DNA of 64,000 nt, from NCBI RefSeq assembly GCF_020623625.1, contig NC_060201.1, forward strand, positions 248,001 through 312,000, given 5' to 3'. The notes below the pieces were generated by a model. It was given only the letters and a program-made list of their open reading frames with translations. It was not told the origin of the DNA and did no database searches. A program made the position numbers and the translations under genes. Source of the DNA: Saccharomycodes ludwigii (lineage: Eukaryota > Ascomycota > Saccharomycetes > Saccharomycodales > Saccharomycodaceae). Position 1 is the first letter of the stretch; the number at the start of each line of letters is the position of its first letter. Shown here in pieces: positions 21,600-32,000 of the stretch.

Positions 21600-22382
21600 A
21601 AAGTCTTCGGACTAATGTAAGGGGAAAACAGAATTAAACTAATGCGAGACTATCCTAAGACAAATGAAACAGATAAGTATATAGTTTTTATTTTGATATT
21701 TAATAGAAATGTTTTATTTAGATCACTTTTATACTTGGCCAAAAAGAAAAAGAAAAAAAAAAAAATTGGGTAAAAAAATAATGAAAAAAAAGGTGAAAGA
21801 AATGTGATATTACTTTTCTCATATATTATTGGATGATTATAAAATAATAACTACATATTTTTGCTTATTTCAAAAAATATAGTAATAAAAAAAAAAAAAA
21901 AAAAAAAAAAGAAAAGGCAAACAAACAAAAAATTAAACTTATAAAAACAATGCAGGTTGTCGATGCCATTCAAAAAAAAAAATTAAAACAAATGATAAAT
22001 ACATACATCATCAAAGAATTATAAAATAACCTCTGCAAATATTCAAAGTTACGAAAACATTTACCTGCATTGAATGATTTATAAATTAAGTTTACTCCTA
22101 AACAGTCATTGAATTTTTATGACAGTAAATATAAAAAAATTTAAATGTATATAAAGATATATAAAAATATATAACAAATAAGAATAAAAAAAATTGATTG
22201 CGGTGTGTACGTTGTTGCCCAACACGGACCACACGCTTCCGAATAATATAAAAATAAAAATAGCTTCCGGCATCCAGCCTATCACACATGTCCGAAAGTG
22301 TGAGGGATACCTACTCCCATCCGAACAGACATAAAGTACCATTATTATTATTATCATTATTATTTGAACATCATATATCAAC
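21600..22382. promoter_or_regulatory. AGC1 promoter with a GC-richer island
   Basis: The region lies between SDD4 3' end and the AGC1 start, both genes on the minus strand. Most is AT-rich with A-runs (about 21751-21763, 21887-21910). About 22196-22330 stands out: much higher GC, several CGG/CCG triplets and an imperfect hairpin (about 22199-22236) whose arms are GTGTG/CACAC-like. On the minus strand this island ends in a T-run. It could be a regulatory cluster, the SDD4 3' UTR or a small RNA. No ORF there looks conserved. Confidence 0.45.
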
Positions 22383-24824
22383 TCATCTTGTCTCATACAT
22401 ATTCTCACACACCACTTGTTCTTTTCCTAGATTTCTTTCAAAACAATTATAAATCAACTTATGAAACTCTCTGCCCAACTCCCAATAGCTCTCGGTAAAT
22501 AGCTGTGCCATAAATTTCAATAACCCAGATATCTTATTCCCACTTAATGGATTATACAAATGCGGAATTTTTTGCTCAAGAACAATTTGCTTATATTCCA
22601 AAACATCTAATTTCTGCAAAGTCTCCTTGTCAATGTACAACAAAGTTTTCATTCTGGCTAAATGTTCCAAAACATTCTCTTGCGGCTCATAATGCGAATC
22701 GATACCTTTTTCTTGAGACCAAATACCCTTATCCTCAGGCCCATATAAACTGAACGTAAAGGCAAAGATCAAAATAGTACACAAAGCTATGGTATTTGGC
22801 CTAGTAATACAGTAATCTATATTAACATCATAGTGAAGCAACTTATCCTGTGATTCATCCAAAAAAGTTTCAATTAAAAAAAGGTATGCATAATAAACAG
22901 CTACACCTCCGTTATCTTTCTCCTGTGAGAAATGGTGGATTCGCTGTGAAACAATTTCATAATCTTCTCCACTAGCCCTAACATTCATTCTCCAAGGAGC
23001 ACCCGCATATATGTAGTAATCGTATTGATGTATTTTTAAATAGATGTGTGCCATATGGTACACGGGAGTTCTACATCTATTGTTAGGACTATCATTTAAA
23101 TATAATTTATAATCATCATTGTTTAACGACGTGTTGAAACTTTCATTGATAAGAGTACCGTCAGAATTTAAATCGTAGCCCGGATTAACACCACTCATCA
23201 ACTGCAAAATGTCATCAGGAATAATGACATTTGTGTTTCTACATGACCCATAAACTCGAAAGTTCCAAATATCCAAGGCCAAGGCTATGACATCATTTAG
23301 TCTCCGTTTCATGTCAATACTGATACTAGCATCAGTATTACCGAGCTGTTGTTCCACCTGTGGGAACAAATCATTCATTGAATGAGTTTGTTGGATTTGA
23401 AAGAGTATAGAGATTAACCCGCTCAACAACAACTTTCTAGAATAGTTACCGCCGATGCTGTTGTAGAAGTCTTCAAAGATATATCTCTTAGTCGCTGACC
23501 TAAACGCTTGATTTTCCTTATTAACGTAAAAAATTGCGTGTTCAACAATTTTCTGCACTGCCGTTTGAAAATTAATTTCTTTATTGTTAAAATCTTGCAA
23601 CTTCACAATATCCAAGTTGTAGCTATTCCAAAGAACATCATCACATGGAAGGGATAACTTTACCTGATTGAACTGAATGAATAAATTACTGTACCCGTAA
23701 CACGCGGCATGCGTTGTATCAATGTAAAAAGCATAGAAAGCAGTCCTTTTCAATTCTTCAAACTCAATCCAGTTCATTACAGCTAAAGAATAACCCGCAT
23801 TAATGATATCGCTATTATTGCCATTAGCAGCATCGGATGATTTCTTTTGTGTCTTATTTTTGGAAAACGGTGCCGTAGCAAAACCAGACCGATCCCAACC
23901 ATTGTGCGTATTATTTTCCTTAGCTTTGGCCTCACTAGAATATGGGTTACCGGAGCGTGGAAATGGACTGGTGTGAGACGAAGGGACAGAAGAGGATTCA
24001 GAAGATGACGACATATTTGAAGAGTATTCGCTTCTGTTAATACATCTTAATGGGTTCCCACCCAACGAAGGAGTCCTTCTTAACAATTGACAAGTCGTCC
24101 CGTGGTGCAAGTAACTCCTCTCGTGCAAATATCTGTTACTGCTAGCTCTTTCGTAACACTCTAATAATAACAAACTTTGAATAATGTATGTTTTAGCCGG
24201 AGGCTGGAAATCTAAATCGCTAAAAATAATCCATCTCAACGGAACTGCAATCACATCACAAACATTTTGTCTCATGGCCGATCCTAAGTATGAGCCACCA
24301 GTCATAATCATCGATAGTATTAAAATCGGTTGGACCTTATTTATATCAAACGATGGTTTGTGTAATATTGGATATTGAATGTGGAAATTCAACCAGAAAG
24401 ACTTTAAACATTTTTCCAATGTCGAGAATGAAATCCTCTGTAGCTTCTGGACATAGGAGAAAAGTTTGGTGAAGTCTAATAACTTGTATTTTAACTGTGG
24501 ATTAGCATCAAAATTCCTAATAATAATTGATTGCTGGTGTTGTTGTTGTTGTGGACTTATGCCATCAAAATCTGCAGTAGTGGATACATTAGAACTTAGG
24601 GGAGTAGAAGATACAGAGCGCATCTCTACTGCCGCAACAAAAGGTTCAGACTGTCGTTGTCGTTGTTGTTGTTGTTGCTGCTTCTGCTGCTGCTGCGATG
24701 CGTTAGAAGAAGAAGAAGAAGAAGAGGAAGAAGAAGAAGAAGGAGCCGAAGATAAATTTGTTATTGAGGATGTTGATCTCCTAGAATGTTTTAGGTGCCT
24801 ATAATGAAAATGTTGTCCCATCCC

Positions 24825-24860
<36 letters not shown>

Positions 24861-25970
24861 GTTGTTGTTGTTATTATTATCTTTTAAAGATTTACCCTGC
24901 TGTTGCAATTTACGGAAGCTGTGCGATTTATCTGTACTAGTGCTTCTCCTATTTCCACTTAAATTGGTTTTACTTGGTCTCACATCGTCGTTTTTAATAT
25001 GTGTCTTCGTATTTGTATCACGGGGTGTGTTGGTAACATCAGTAGCCGAAGAACATGACATGAGATTATTATGATTACCTAAAAAATCCAGCGAAAAAAT
25101 GTCATTTGTGAACAAGGTATTATTGTTATTATTTTTATGGTTATTATCATTGACATTGTTGGAAGAGGTTGATGTGGATGAAAAAACATTCCCTTCTGAA
25201 GCGCTTAAACCGTTGTTATTAATAATGTCGTTGTCATTGGAGGGACTATCAGGTGCTGTAGAAAAGATACCAACAAAATTATTTGAAGCTGGTGAAATAC
25301 TATTACCATCATCCGTGATATTAATATTGTTATTGGTATCAACAGCTGTGCTGTCAATACGCCCAGCTTTAATAACATTATCTTTTTTATTGACCGCCGC
25401 AGTAGACATGTTACCACTCCTCGTGATAGTATTATTAGTAGTAACTTCATTATTTTTAAAGATCATATTAAAAAAACTATTTTCCAAAGAGGGTTGCTGC
25501 TGAACATCCAAAATTATATGGTCCAGTACTTTTTGCTTTTCAGAATTGGTACTATTCTCTTCCTTCGTTTTATTGTTACTCTTCTTTTTCATAGGTTCAG
25601 CCGAGGATGGCTGTGATGAATGTGGTACTATGCCTGTATGCGATTCTGTCTCCACATTTGTGGGATAAACTGTGTCTTTTGGTTGTTTATAAATTCTCTT
25701 CTTCTCTTTAGACTTATTATTCTCGTGTCTCTTTTCATGCCTTTTCCATAAATCTTTGCGAACAAAAGTTCTTTGACAACCCTCATAAGTACAACTAAAA
25801 ATCTCCTTCGGCCAGTGATTTAACTTGTGCCTTTGTAAATGTTCATGTCTATTAAACTTTTTATTACATTCAGGATGAGGACAATCAAACATAGAAACAC
25901 TTTTATTGTTTTCAATGTCACCAATTTTTGAAGGTTTATTATTTTTATCTGGTGAAAAACTCTGATTCAT
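22383..25970 (-). CDS. SDD4: C2H2 zinc-finger transcription factor, Sdd4 (YPR022C)-like
   Basis: The product (1195 aa; Sc YPR022C is 1133) has two adjacent C2H2 fingers at about residues 29-82, C-x4-C-x12-H-x3-H followed by a linker and C-x4-C-x12-H-x3-H. They are of the type that binds short G/C-rich or STRE-like sites. A long disordered region with pure Asn, Ser and Gln runs spans about 110-500. A fungal-specific transcription factor (PF04082-like) domain lies at about 520-850, including LHERSYLHHGTTCQLLRR-type sequence. The remaining C-terminus is helical. Its position between AGC1 and EAF3 equals YPR022C in Sc, which supports the name; the biological targets are not evident here. Confidence 0.85.
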
Positions 25971-26336
25971 TATGATTATGTGTGTTACAGTACAAATATG
26001 GAACGAAAATGGAGATTTTCTTCTTCTTTTTAAAAGGGAAATAAAATGAAATAAAACAGAGAATAAAACAAAACGAAATTAAAACAAAACAGAAAGTAAA
26101 ATAAAAAAAAAAAAAAAAAAAAATGAAAAATAAAATAAAAAAAAAAAAAAAAGTAAAAACAAAAAAAAAAAAAAAAAAAAAGTCCTTGTTAGCCTAGTTT
26201 AATTTTAATTTTTATTTTTACTTTTATACTAATATTATTATTTGTGATCGATGCCAAGTTTTCACTAGATCTATCAAATAATGTAGTATAGATGCACGTA
26301 GTGATGAGAAAGGAGTGGTATCTATTTGTGGAGGTA

Positions 26337-26392
26337 GAAAAAAGAAAAAAGAAAAAAGAAAAAAGAAAAAAGAAAAAAGAAAAAAGAAAAAA
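26337..26392. repeat. 7-bp tandem repeat GAAAAAA, 8 copies
   Basis: G residues recur exactly every seven bases from 26337 to 26386, giving eight perfect GAAAAAA units followed by a longer A-run. The array lies in the SDD4 promoter. Confidence 0.9.
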
Positions 26393-26916
26393 AAGGAGAA
26401 GAGATAAAGGGAGAAAAAAAAAGAAAAGTTATATGTTGTATTTAGTAGGATTGGAAAGTAAGATTTTGGTATGGCAGAATAATCGGTTGTTTAAATATGT
26501 TTCTAGATGAGTCTCGAAAGTATCTTTTCTTTTCTTTTCTTTTTTAACCTTTTTCCTTTTCATGCGGGACATTTCAAAATACGTATTATAAAAAATTACA
26601 ATAATAAATAAAATGCCTTAATTTAGTAAATTATATCGTGACTTTTTTTTCTTTGAGAGAAATTTCGTGATATTTCCCCCCTTGCTATTTTTATTTTTTT
26701 TTTTATTTTTTATTATCCCGGGATTAACATTTCATAGTTGTTGAATAATAACCGCCAAAATACATATAAACTTGTCCGTGCTACAAGAATAGTCGATACC
26801 ATTGCCGCTGCTACCAACGATGATGCCACATCTCATATACAATCTAACCTACGAATTATTCACAGGTTTTCTAGAGTAGTTATGGTACTACCCTCCCACC
26901 ATCTCATTAATCTGTT

Positions 26917-26988
26917 AATTTATCCACCAATCTATCCACTAATTTATCCACCAATTTATCCACTAATTTATCCACTAATTTATCCGTG
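26917..26988. repeat. 12-bp minisatellite, 6 copies
   Basis: Six 12-bp units of AATTTATCCAC[CT] are present, with one AATCTATCCACT and a diverged last unit ending CGTG. They lie about 420 bp downstream (plus direction before) the EAF3 stop codon. Confidence 0.9.
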
Positions 26989-27407
26989 AACAACAGTAAC
27001 TCAACGTTCCCTATTAACCGCCATTAATTATCAGTCCCAGTATATTATAGTTGTATTACAAAAAATAAATATGCTGATAACCTCAGATGAACTATCTGAA
27101 CAACCAACTTTTTGCATTTATTTACTTGTTTACTTATTTACATGCCATTATTATGCATCCAATTTCTTTATATCCCAACTTAATTAAATGTTGCTATTTA
27201 TTCGGCAAATCCCACATCTTTTTAACAAAAATAAACAAAAAAAAAAAGGAAAAATGAAAAATTTCTTTGAAGAAAATAACTGAAAAAAAGAAAAAACAAG
27301 AAGTTAGAATGTTCATGAACTGAGTTTTTGTTTATCTATTTCTTTTATTTTTATTTTTATTTTTTTTTTTTTCCATTCTTTTGTTTTCCGCTCTAATTAA
27401 TACCATC

Positions 27408-28583
27408 TTACATAACGCCGGACAATAGCTCATATTGAATGGGCGTATTGATATACGGAATTCCACTAAATATTTCCGTTCTATTACAATCCATCCATTG
27501 TGCTAGCTTGTTGCTGAAACCTATGATGTATTTCAGTTCTAGATTGGTACTGCTATTGCTAGTAGAACCATATGTGTCGTATAATAATTGTGGTAATATA
27601 GACAACAATCTCAATAGATGAACACCTCCATAGATGTTATAAAACACTAAATCACATTCTTGTCTCTTATCGCCATCAAAAATTTTATTGTAATTATCAT
27701 TACGCTTATTATCAATATTACTACTAATACCACTACCATTCAAAATATAATCAGATAACTGCAATCTTTCTTGCCTATATAATAAGAAATGTTCCGTACA
27801 ATTTTCAAAATATAATAAGATCCCATTAACAAATTCTTCCAAGTTCTGCAACACACAAAGCTCTGAAATTTCTTTACAAGCCTCATTATAATAACTTCTC
27901 AACAATGCTTGGACTGAATAATAATGTCTATTATTATTTGCTTTTAATAAAGGTATAAACTGTATCAATTTTTTTTGATAAGTGATCTTATCCCAATCCT
28001 CTATCAATATTTTTTGCAAATTACATGATAAATGAATGGAGAAAGTGGTATATCTAGAGTTAAATGGTGATTTATCATTATTCTTGATAATACTATTATT
28101 AACCAACTTTTTATTATTAATTCCAGCATCATGGTTGATACCATCAATATCTTTTCTAGTTGTAACCCTAGTTTTCTCTTCAACACTTTTTTCCTCTTCA
28201 ACATCTTTTTCCAAACTTTTCTGTAAACGTAGATTCTCTTTATTGTATTCTCGGATCCTATCCATTCCAATCCATTCATCCCATGTATTTTTCCAGCCTT
28301 TGTAGTGAACGTAATATAATTCATTAAAGATCCGTAGCAAATCTTTATTGGGCTCCTTTACTTCTGTTGGTCTAGTACTAGTTTTAACCATCATACGCCT
28401 ATTTCTGCTATTGTAATAATCATACAGCAAAGTATCATCAACCATCTTATTACACTTGCATAGTATTTTGGCTTCATATAATAATGGTCCATGAAATGCC
28501 AAACATCTCTTATTAACCTGTAAATTAGACAACAATTTTACTGATGATGCTGGACTCTTAGACTTTGCATGCTTTTCACTCAT
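27408..28583 (-). CDS. EAF3: MRG-domain chromatin reader Eaf3
   Basis: The product (391 aa; Sc 401) is the shared subunit of the NuA4 acetyltransferase and Rpd3S deacetylase, where it reads H3K36 methylation. The N-terminal chromo-barrel is seen in RCLAFHGPLLYEAKIL and VHYKGWKNTWDEWIGMDRIREYN (about 26-120). A charged linker follows, and the MRG domain covers about 190-390, ending near TPIQYELLSGVM as in Sc Eaf3. Identity is supported by its place beside SDD4 and AGC1. A four-codon upstream ORF (28594-28580) has a TGA that overlaps the start ATG. Confidence 0.95.
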   Translation of the reverse strand: MSEKHAKSKSPASSVKLLSNLQVNKRCLAFHGPLLYEAKILCKCNKMVDDTLLYDYYNSRNRRMMVKTSTRPTEVKEPNKDLLRIFNELYYVHYKGWKNTWDEWIGMDRIREYNKENLRLQKSLEKDVEEEKSVEEKTRVTTRKDIDGINHDAGINNKKLVNNSIIKNNDKSPFNSRYTTFSIHLSCNLQKILIEDWDKITYQKKLIQFIPLLKANNNRHYYSVQALLRSYYNEACKEISELCVLQNLEEFVNGILLYFENCTEHFLLYRQERLQLSDYILNGSGISSNIDNKRNDNYNKIFDGDKRQECDLVFYNIYGGVHLLRLLSILPQLLYDTYGSTSNSSTNLELKYIIGFSNKLAQWMDCNRTEIFSGIPYINTPIQYELLSGVM

Positions 28584-28803
28584 TTCTTGGTCATGTCTGT
28601 GGTTCCTATGAGATCTTTTATGAAACAGCTTAAAAAAAAAAAAAAAAAAAAAAAATAAAAAGCGAGTAAGAAAGAAAGGGGGGAAAAAGTAAACTTTGAC
28701 TCAACGTGACACAATTTACTCACGTGACCATAAAAACAACGAGGAATGTTACACGCTACATCACATTGTACGAAATATATTGGTCCGGGTTAAATACGGT
28801 ATT

Positions 28804-28836
<33 letters not shown>

Positions 28837-29362
28837 CAACTTTTTTTTTTTTCCTTTCTTTTTTTAGTGTGTAAAAATTTTACTCAAAAACAAAAACAAA
28901 AAAAAAAAAACAAAAAAAAAAAAACAAAAAAAAAAAAAAAAAAAAAAAAGGACGAACTGGCTCTTTACTCATTAGATGTTTCCTCATTAAGACTTCAAAT
29001 CCCAAAAATACAAGAAAGAAAAACCTAGCAATATCGTTTAGATTAATCTGTGGGAGTCACCTATATTCGGTATTATTGAACTTTATTACTACAAATTACT
29101 ACTTCATATTAAAACCGATAATAAATATATATAGATATCTAGGACAAAGTATACACATTGATAGTATAATAACATACCTTCCTTTACCTCTCATCGCGCT
29201 ATTATTATTATCATTTTTTTTTTTCTTCCTTTGATAATTCTTCAAACAACCTTTACTCAGGACGCTACTCTTTAATCGAGCCGATCTTTAATAACAAAAA
29301 GAAAGTGAGAGAGAGAAAAAAAAAAAAAAAAAAAAAAAAAAAGAAAAAAAACTTCAATAATA
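28584..29362. promoter_or_regulatory. Bidirectional EAF3-YCK3 promoter
   Basis: The divergent spacer carries TCACGTGA (28720-28727), a near-Reb1 CCGGGTTA (28785-28792), a 29-base T-run (28806-28834), long A-rich runs at about 28897-28950, and an A-run (29319-29342) directly before the YCK3 start. A four-codon upstream ORF abuts EAF3. It joins the YPR and YER synteny blocks, so a rearrangement junction lies within it. No gene is seen. Confidence 0.6.
28720..28727. promoter_or_regulatory. Cbf1-type E-box palindrome
   Basis: TCACGTGA lies 137 bp upstream of EAF3 and about 640 bp upstream of YCK3. The motif matches the Cbf1 consensus; assignment is by motif only. Confidence 0.4.
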
Positions 29363-31222
29363 ATGAATGACATATCATTTTCTATAGGTTCCGATTTGTC
29401 AGCCAATAATGGTAACAACAGAACTGATGTTTCCACTAATAACACAACAAAAAATGTTAAGTTACTAACCACATTGTCTCCGCCACAATTAGCACAACAG
29501 CATCAAACACATAAAAGTTCTGTTTCTTCTGTAACTAAAAATACAAATACTAATAACTATAACACCAGTATTAAAAAGAAACCCTCTGTTTCCTTGAATA
29601 CCGATGGTAATACAACTAGTAGTAGTAATGCTTCAACTCACCCTAACTACCACCACCACCAACAGCATCATCAACACATAGTCGGGATACATTATGCATT
29701 GGGAAGTAAAATAGGAGAAGGCTCATTTGGTGTGATATTTGAAGGTGTAGATATATTATCACCAATGAAATCGCCAGTGGCCATTAAATTTGAGCCAAGG
29801 AAGTCAGAGGCACCCCAATTAAGGGATGAATTTAGAAGTTACAAAATATTGCAAAATTGCAAAGGGATTCCCCAGGCATACTATTATGGACAAGAAGGTA
29901 TGCACAATGTTTTAGTCATCGACTTACTAGGACCGTCTTTGGAGGATTTGTTTGAATGGTGTGGAAGGAGATTTAGTATCAAGACTACTTGTATGTTGGC
30001 CAAACAGATGATCAGTAGAATAAGAACTATACATTCCAGAGACTTAATTTATAGAGATATCAAACCAGATAATTTCCTTATTAGTCAATACCAAAGAGCA
30101 AAATCTAAGTTGAAGATATGCTGTTCTAGCAGTCATGGTGATCCTAATTTAGTTTATGTAGTGGATTTTGGTATGGCCAAACAGTACAGAGATCCAGTAA
30201 CTAAAGAACATATTCCATATAGAGAAAGAAAATCGCTAAGTGGGACTGCACGTTACATGTCGATCAATACACATTTGGGCAGGGAACAAAGTAGAAGAGA
30301 TGATCTAGAAAGTTTGGGACATGTTTTTTTTTATTTTTTAAGAGGTTCTTTGCCTTGGCAAGGCTTGAAAGCTCCTAATAACAAATTGAAATATGATAAA
30401 ATTGGCCAGACTAAGATGGCCTCCACACCGGAATTTTTGTGCATGAACGGTAAATTACCTAAACAATTTGGCACATACTTGGACTATTGTAGAAATTTAA
30501 AGTTTGAACAGGAGCCTGATTATGACTATTTGATTTCTTTGATGGACGAGGTACTAGCGGAGAAGAATTTAGATGATGACGGTCAATACGATTGGATGGG
30601 TTTGAATAATGGTCATGGCTGGGACATTAGAATTAACAGGAGATCTAATCTGCATGGGTACGGTGGTGGTGCAAACCATCATGGAAACCTTCCTAACAAC
30701 AACACTACCAAGAAGAACAATAATAATAGTAATAATAATAACAATAATAACAACAATACGAATATTAATATTAATGCAAATGCCAACCCTAACAATGCTT
30801 CTTCACGTAGTAGGCAGTTGCAACAACAAACTAGATATCAACAGCAACAGCTACAGCAACAGCAACGCAAACTGCGTAAACATTATTCACAAATACCATC
30901 GCCCAATAATTACAAGATAACTGGAGCTGGGATCACTAGTTCCAGCGATAAGTTGATGTATGATGGCGATAATGGCGCGTATTATTATGATTCAATGGGA
31001 TCCCTTAACAATACTGGAAGAGCGGGTGTTGGTGGCAGCAAATTAGCCAAAAACTTAAGGAGTTATAGTAGCAACACTGGTAATATCCAAAATCAACATA
31101 CTGAATCAACACATAATAACAACGGCAGTAACATCGGGGTTAGAAATAGCAGGGATCTTAATGATTTGGAAGAAAATGATGATGATAATGTAGGATATTG
31201 TTGTTGTTGTAATATATGTTGA
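29363..31222 (+). CDS. YCK3: Vacuolar casein kinase 1, Yck3
   Basis: The product (619 aa; Sc 524) is a palmitoylated casein kinase I that phosphorylates HOPS subunit Vps41 and controls vacuole fusion. After an Asn/Ser/His-rich leader of about 105 residues, IVGIHYALGSKIGEGSFGVIFEG opens the kinase domain (about 108-400), with VAIKFEPR, YRDIKPDNFLI and VDFGMAKQYRDP. The match to Sc Yck3 is close throughout. The long Asn/Gln-rich tail includes Tyr542-Asp-Ser-Met545, a YxxPhi signal equivalent to the AP-3 sorting motif YDSI of Sc Yck3. The terminus CCCCNIC is the multi-Cys palmitoylation anchor. It starts the YER123W-YER129W block. Confidence 0.97.
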   Translation: MNDISFSIGSDLSANNGNNRTDVSTNNTTKNVKLLTTLSPPQLAQQHQTHKSSVSSVTKNTNTNNYNTSIKKKPSVSLNTDGNTTSSSNASTHPNYHHHQQHHQHIVGIHYALGSKIGEGSFGVIFEGVDILSPMKSPVAIKFEPRKSEAPQLRDEFRSYKILQNCKGIPQAYYYGQEGMHNVLVIDLLGPSLEDLFEWCGRRFSIKTTCMLAKQMISRIRTIHSRDLIYRDIKPDNFLISQYQRAKSKLKICCSSSHGDPNLVYVVDFGMAKQYRDPVTKEHIPYRERKSLSGTARYMSINTHLGREQSRRDDLESLGHVFFYFLRGSLPWQGLKAPNNKLKYDKIGQTKMASTPEFLCMNGKLPKQFGTYLDYCRNLKFEQEPDYDYLISLMDEVLAEKNLDDDGQYDWMGLNNGHGWDIRINRRSNLHGYGGGANHHGNLPNNNTTKKNNNNSNNNNNNNNNTNININANANPNNASSRSRQLQQQTRYQQQQLQQQQRKLRKHYSQIPSPNNYKITGAGITSSSDKLMYDGDNGAYYYDSMGSLNNTGRAGVGGSKLAKNLRSYSSNTGNIQNQHTESTHNNNGSNIGVRNSRDLNDLEENDDDNVGYCCCCNIC

Positions 31223-32000
31223 GATTTTATTTTTTTTTTTTATTATTCTTATTATTATTATCATTTATTAGTTGCTGTACCAACCGAATACTATGTTTAT
31301 ATGTACTACCAGCTAAATAATGAATACTTTGCTATTTATACATGCTTATTTTTATAAATAAATTGGAATGTCGTGAAAATGGTTTTACGAATTGTATTAA
31401 AAATATATTCTACAAATAATGTTAACAACATATGATTAGAGCATAACTAATATTTTTGTACGATAGGATAAAAACTAATAAATAATTGAATAATTAACTA
31501 GAGAGAATCTACACATATTTTTGATGCCTGTAATTTTTTTTTTTTTTTTTTTTTTGTTGAGGTTAATGGGCATATATTCATACGTCGAAGCAATACTTTT
31601 TCATGTATTAATTTTTTTTTTTTTTTTTAAAAAAAAGGAAGAAAAAAAGAAAGAAAAAAATAGAAAGAAAAAAATAAAAAGAAAAAAATAAATAGAAAAT
31701 ACATCTATAAATATAATGTATATAATAGTTATTAAAATGTCACGTAATATTAAAAATATTAACATAAAATACCACAACTAAAAGACAATATATATGCATT
31801 CATCATAAAGGATTTAGCCTGGCAAAAGGCATAGAACCAACGCAAAAAAAAAAAAAAAAAAAAAAGAAAAAAGAAATAACGACAACGGATATTTGGTATT
31901 GGTAGACATAGTTCTATAAAAAAAAAAAAAAATAAAAAGATATCTTTTTCATGTATCGTCATTTAACATTAAGTGGAATGAAAGGAAATAAAAGGAGCCA
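31223..32000. other. Convergent YCK3-DSE1 spacer
   Basis: No gene was recognised. The DNA is T-rich after YCK3 (31229-31260), with a T-run at about 31533-31554, an A/G-rich AAAAAAGAAAG tract at 31627-31700, and further A-runs near 31843-31865 and 31919-31932. It holds the two 3' UTRs. Confidence 0.55.

Larger units (their letters stand above)
25971..27407. promoter_or_regulatory. Long SDD4 promoter region
   Basis: This 1.4 kb spacer is upstream of SDD4 and downstream of EAF3. It has A-runs at 26103-26123, 26138-26151 and 26162-26181, a 7-bp repeat (26337-26392), T-runs near 26693-26711 and a 12-bp minisatellite (26917-26988). About 26735-26900 is less AT-biased and keeps an 83-codon frame open, but the peptide has no recognisable features and ends in the minisatellite. 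A 10-bp palindrome GTTCATGAAC lies at about 27311. A long promoter is common for regulatory genes. Confidence 0.5.

Noticed and set aside
26738-26989. 83-codon frame upstream of SDD4
   Set aside because: It has no recognisable domain, and its second half is the 12-bp minisatellite.
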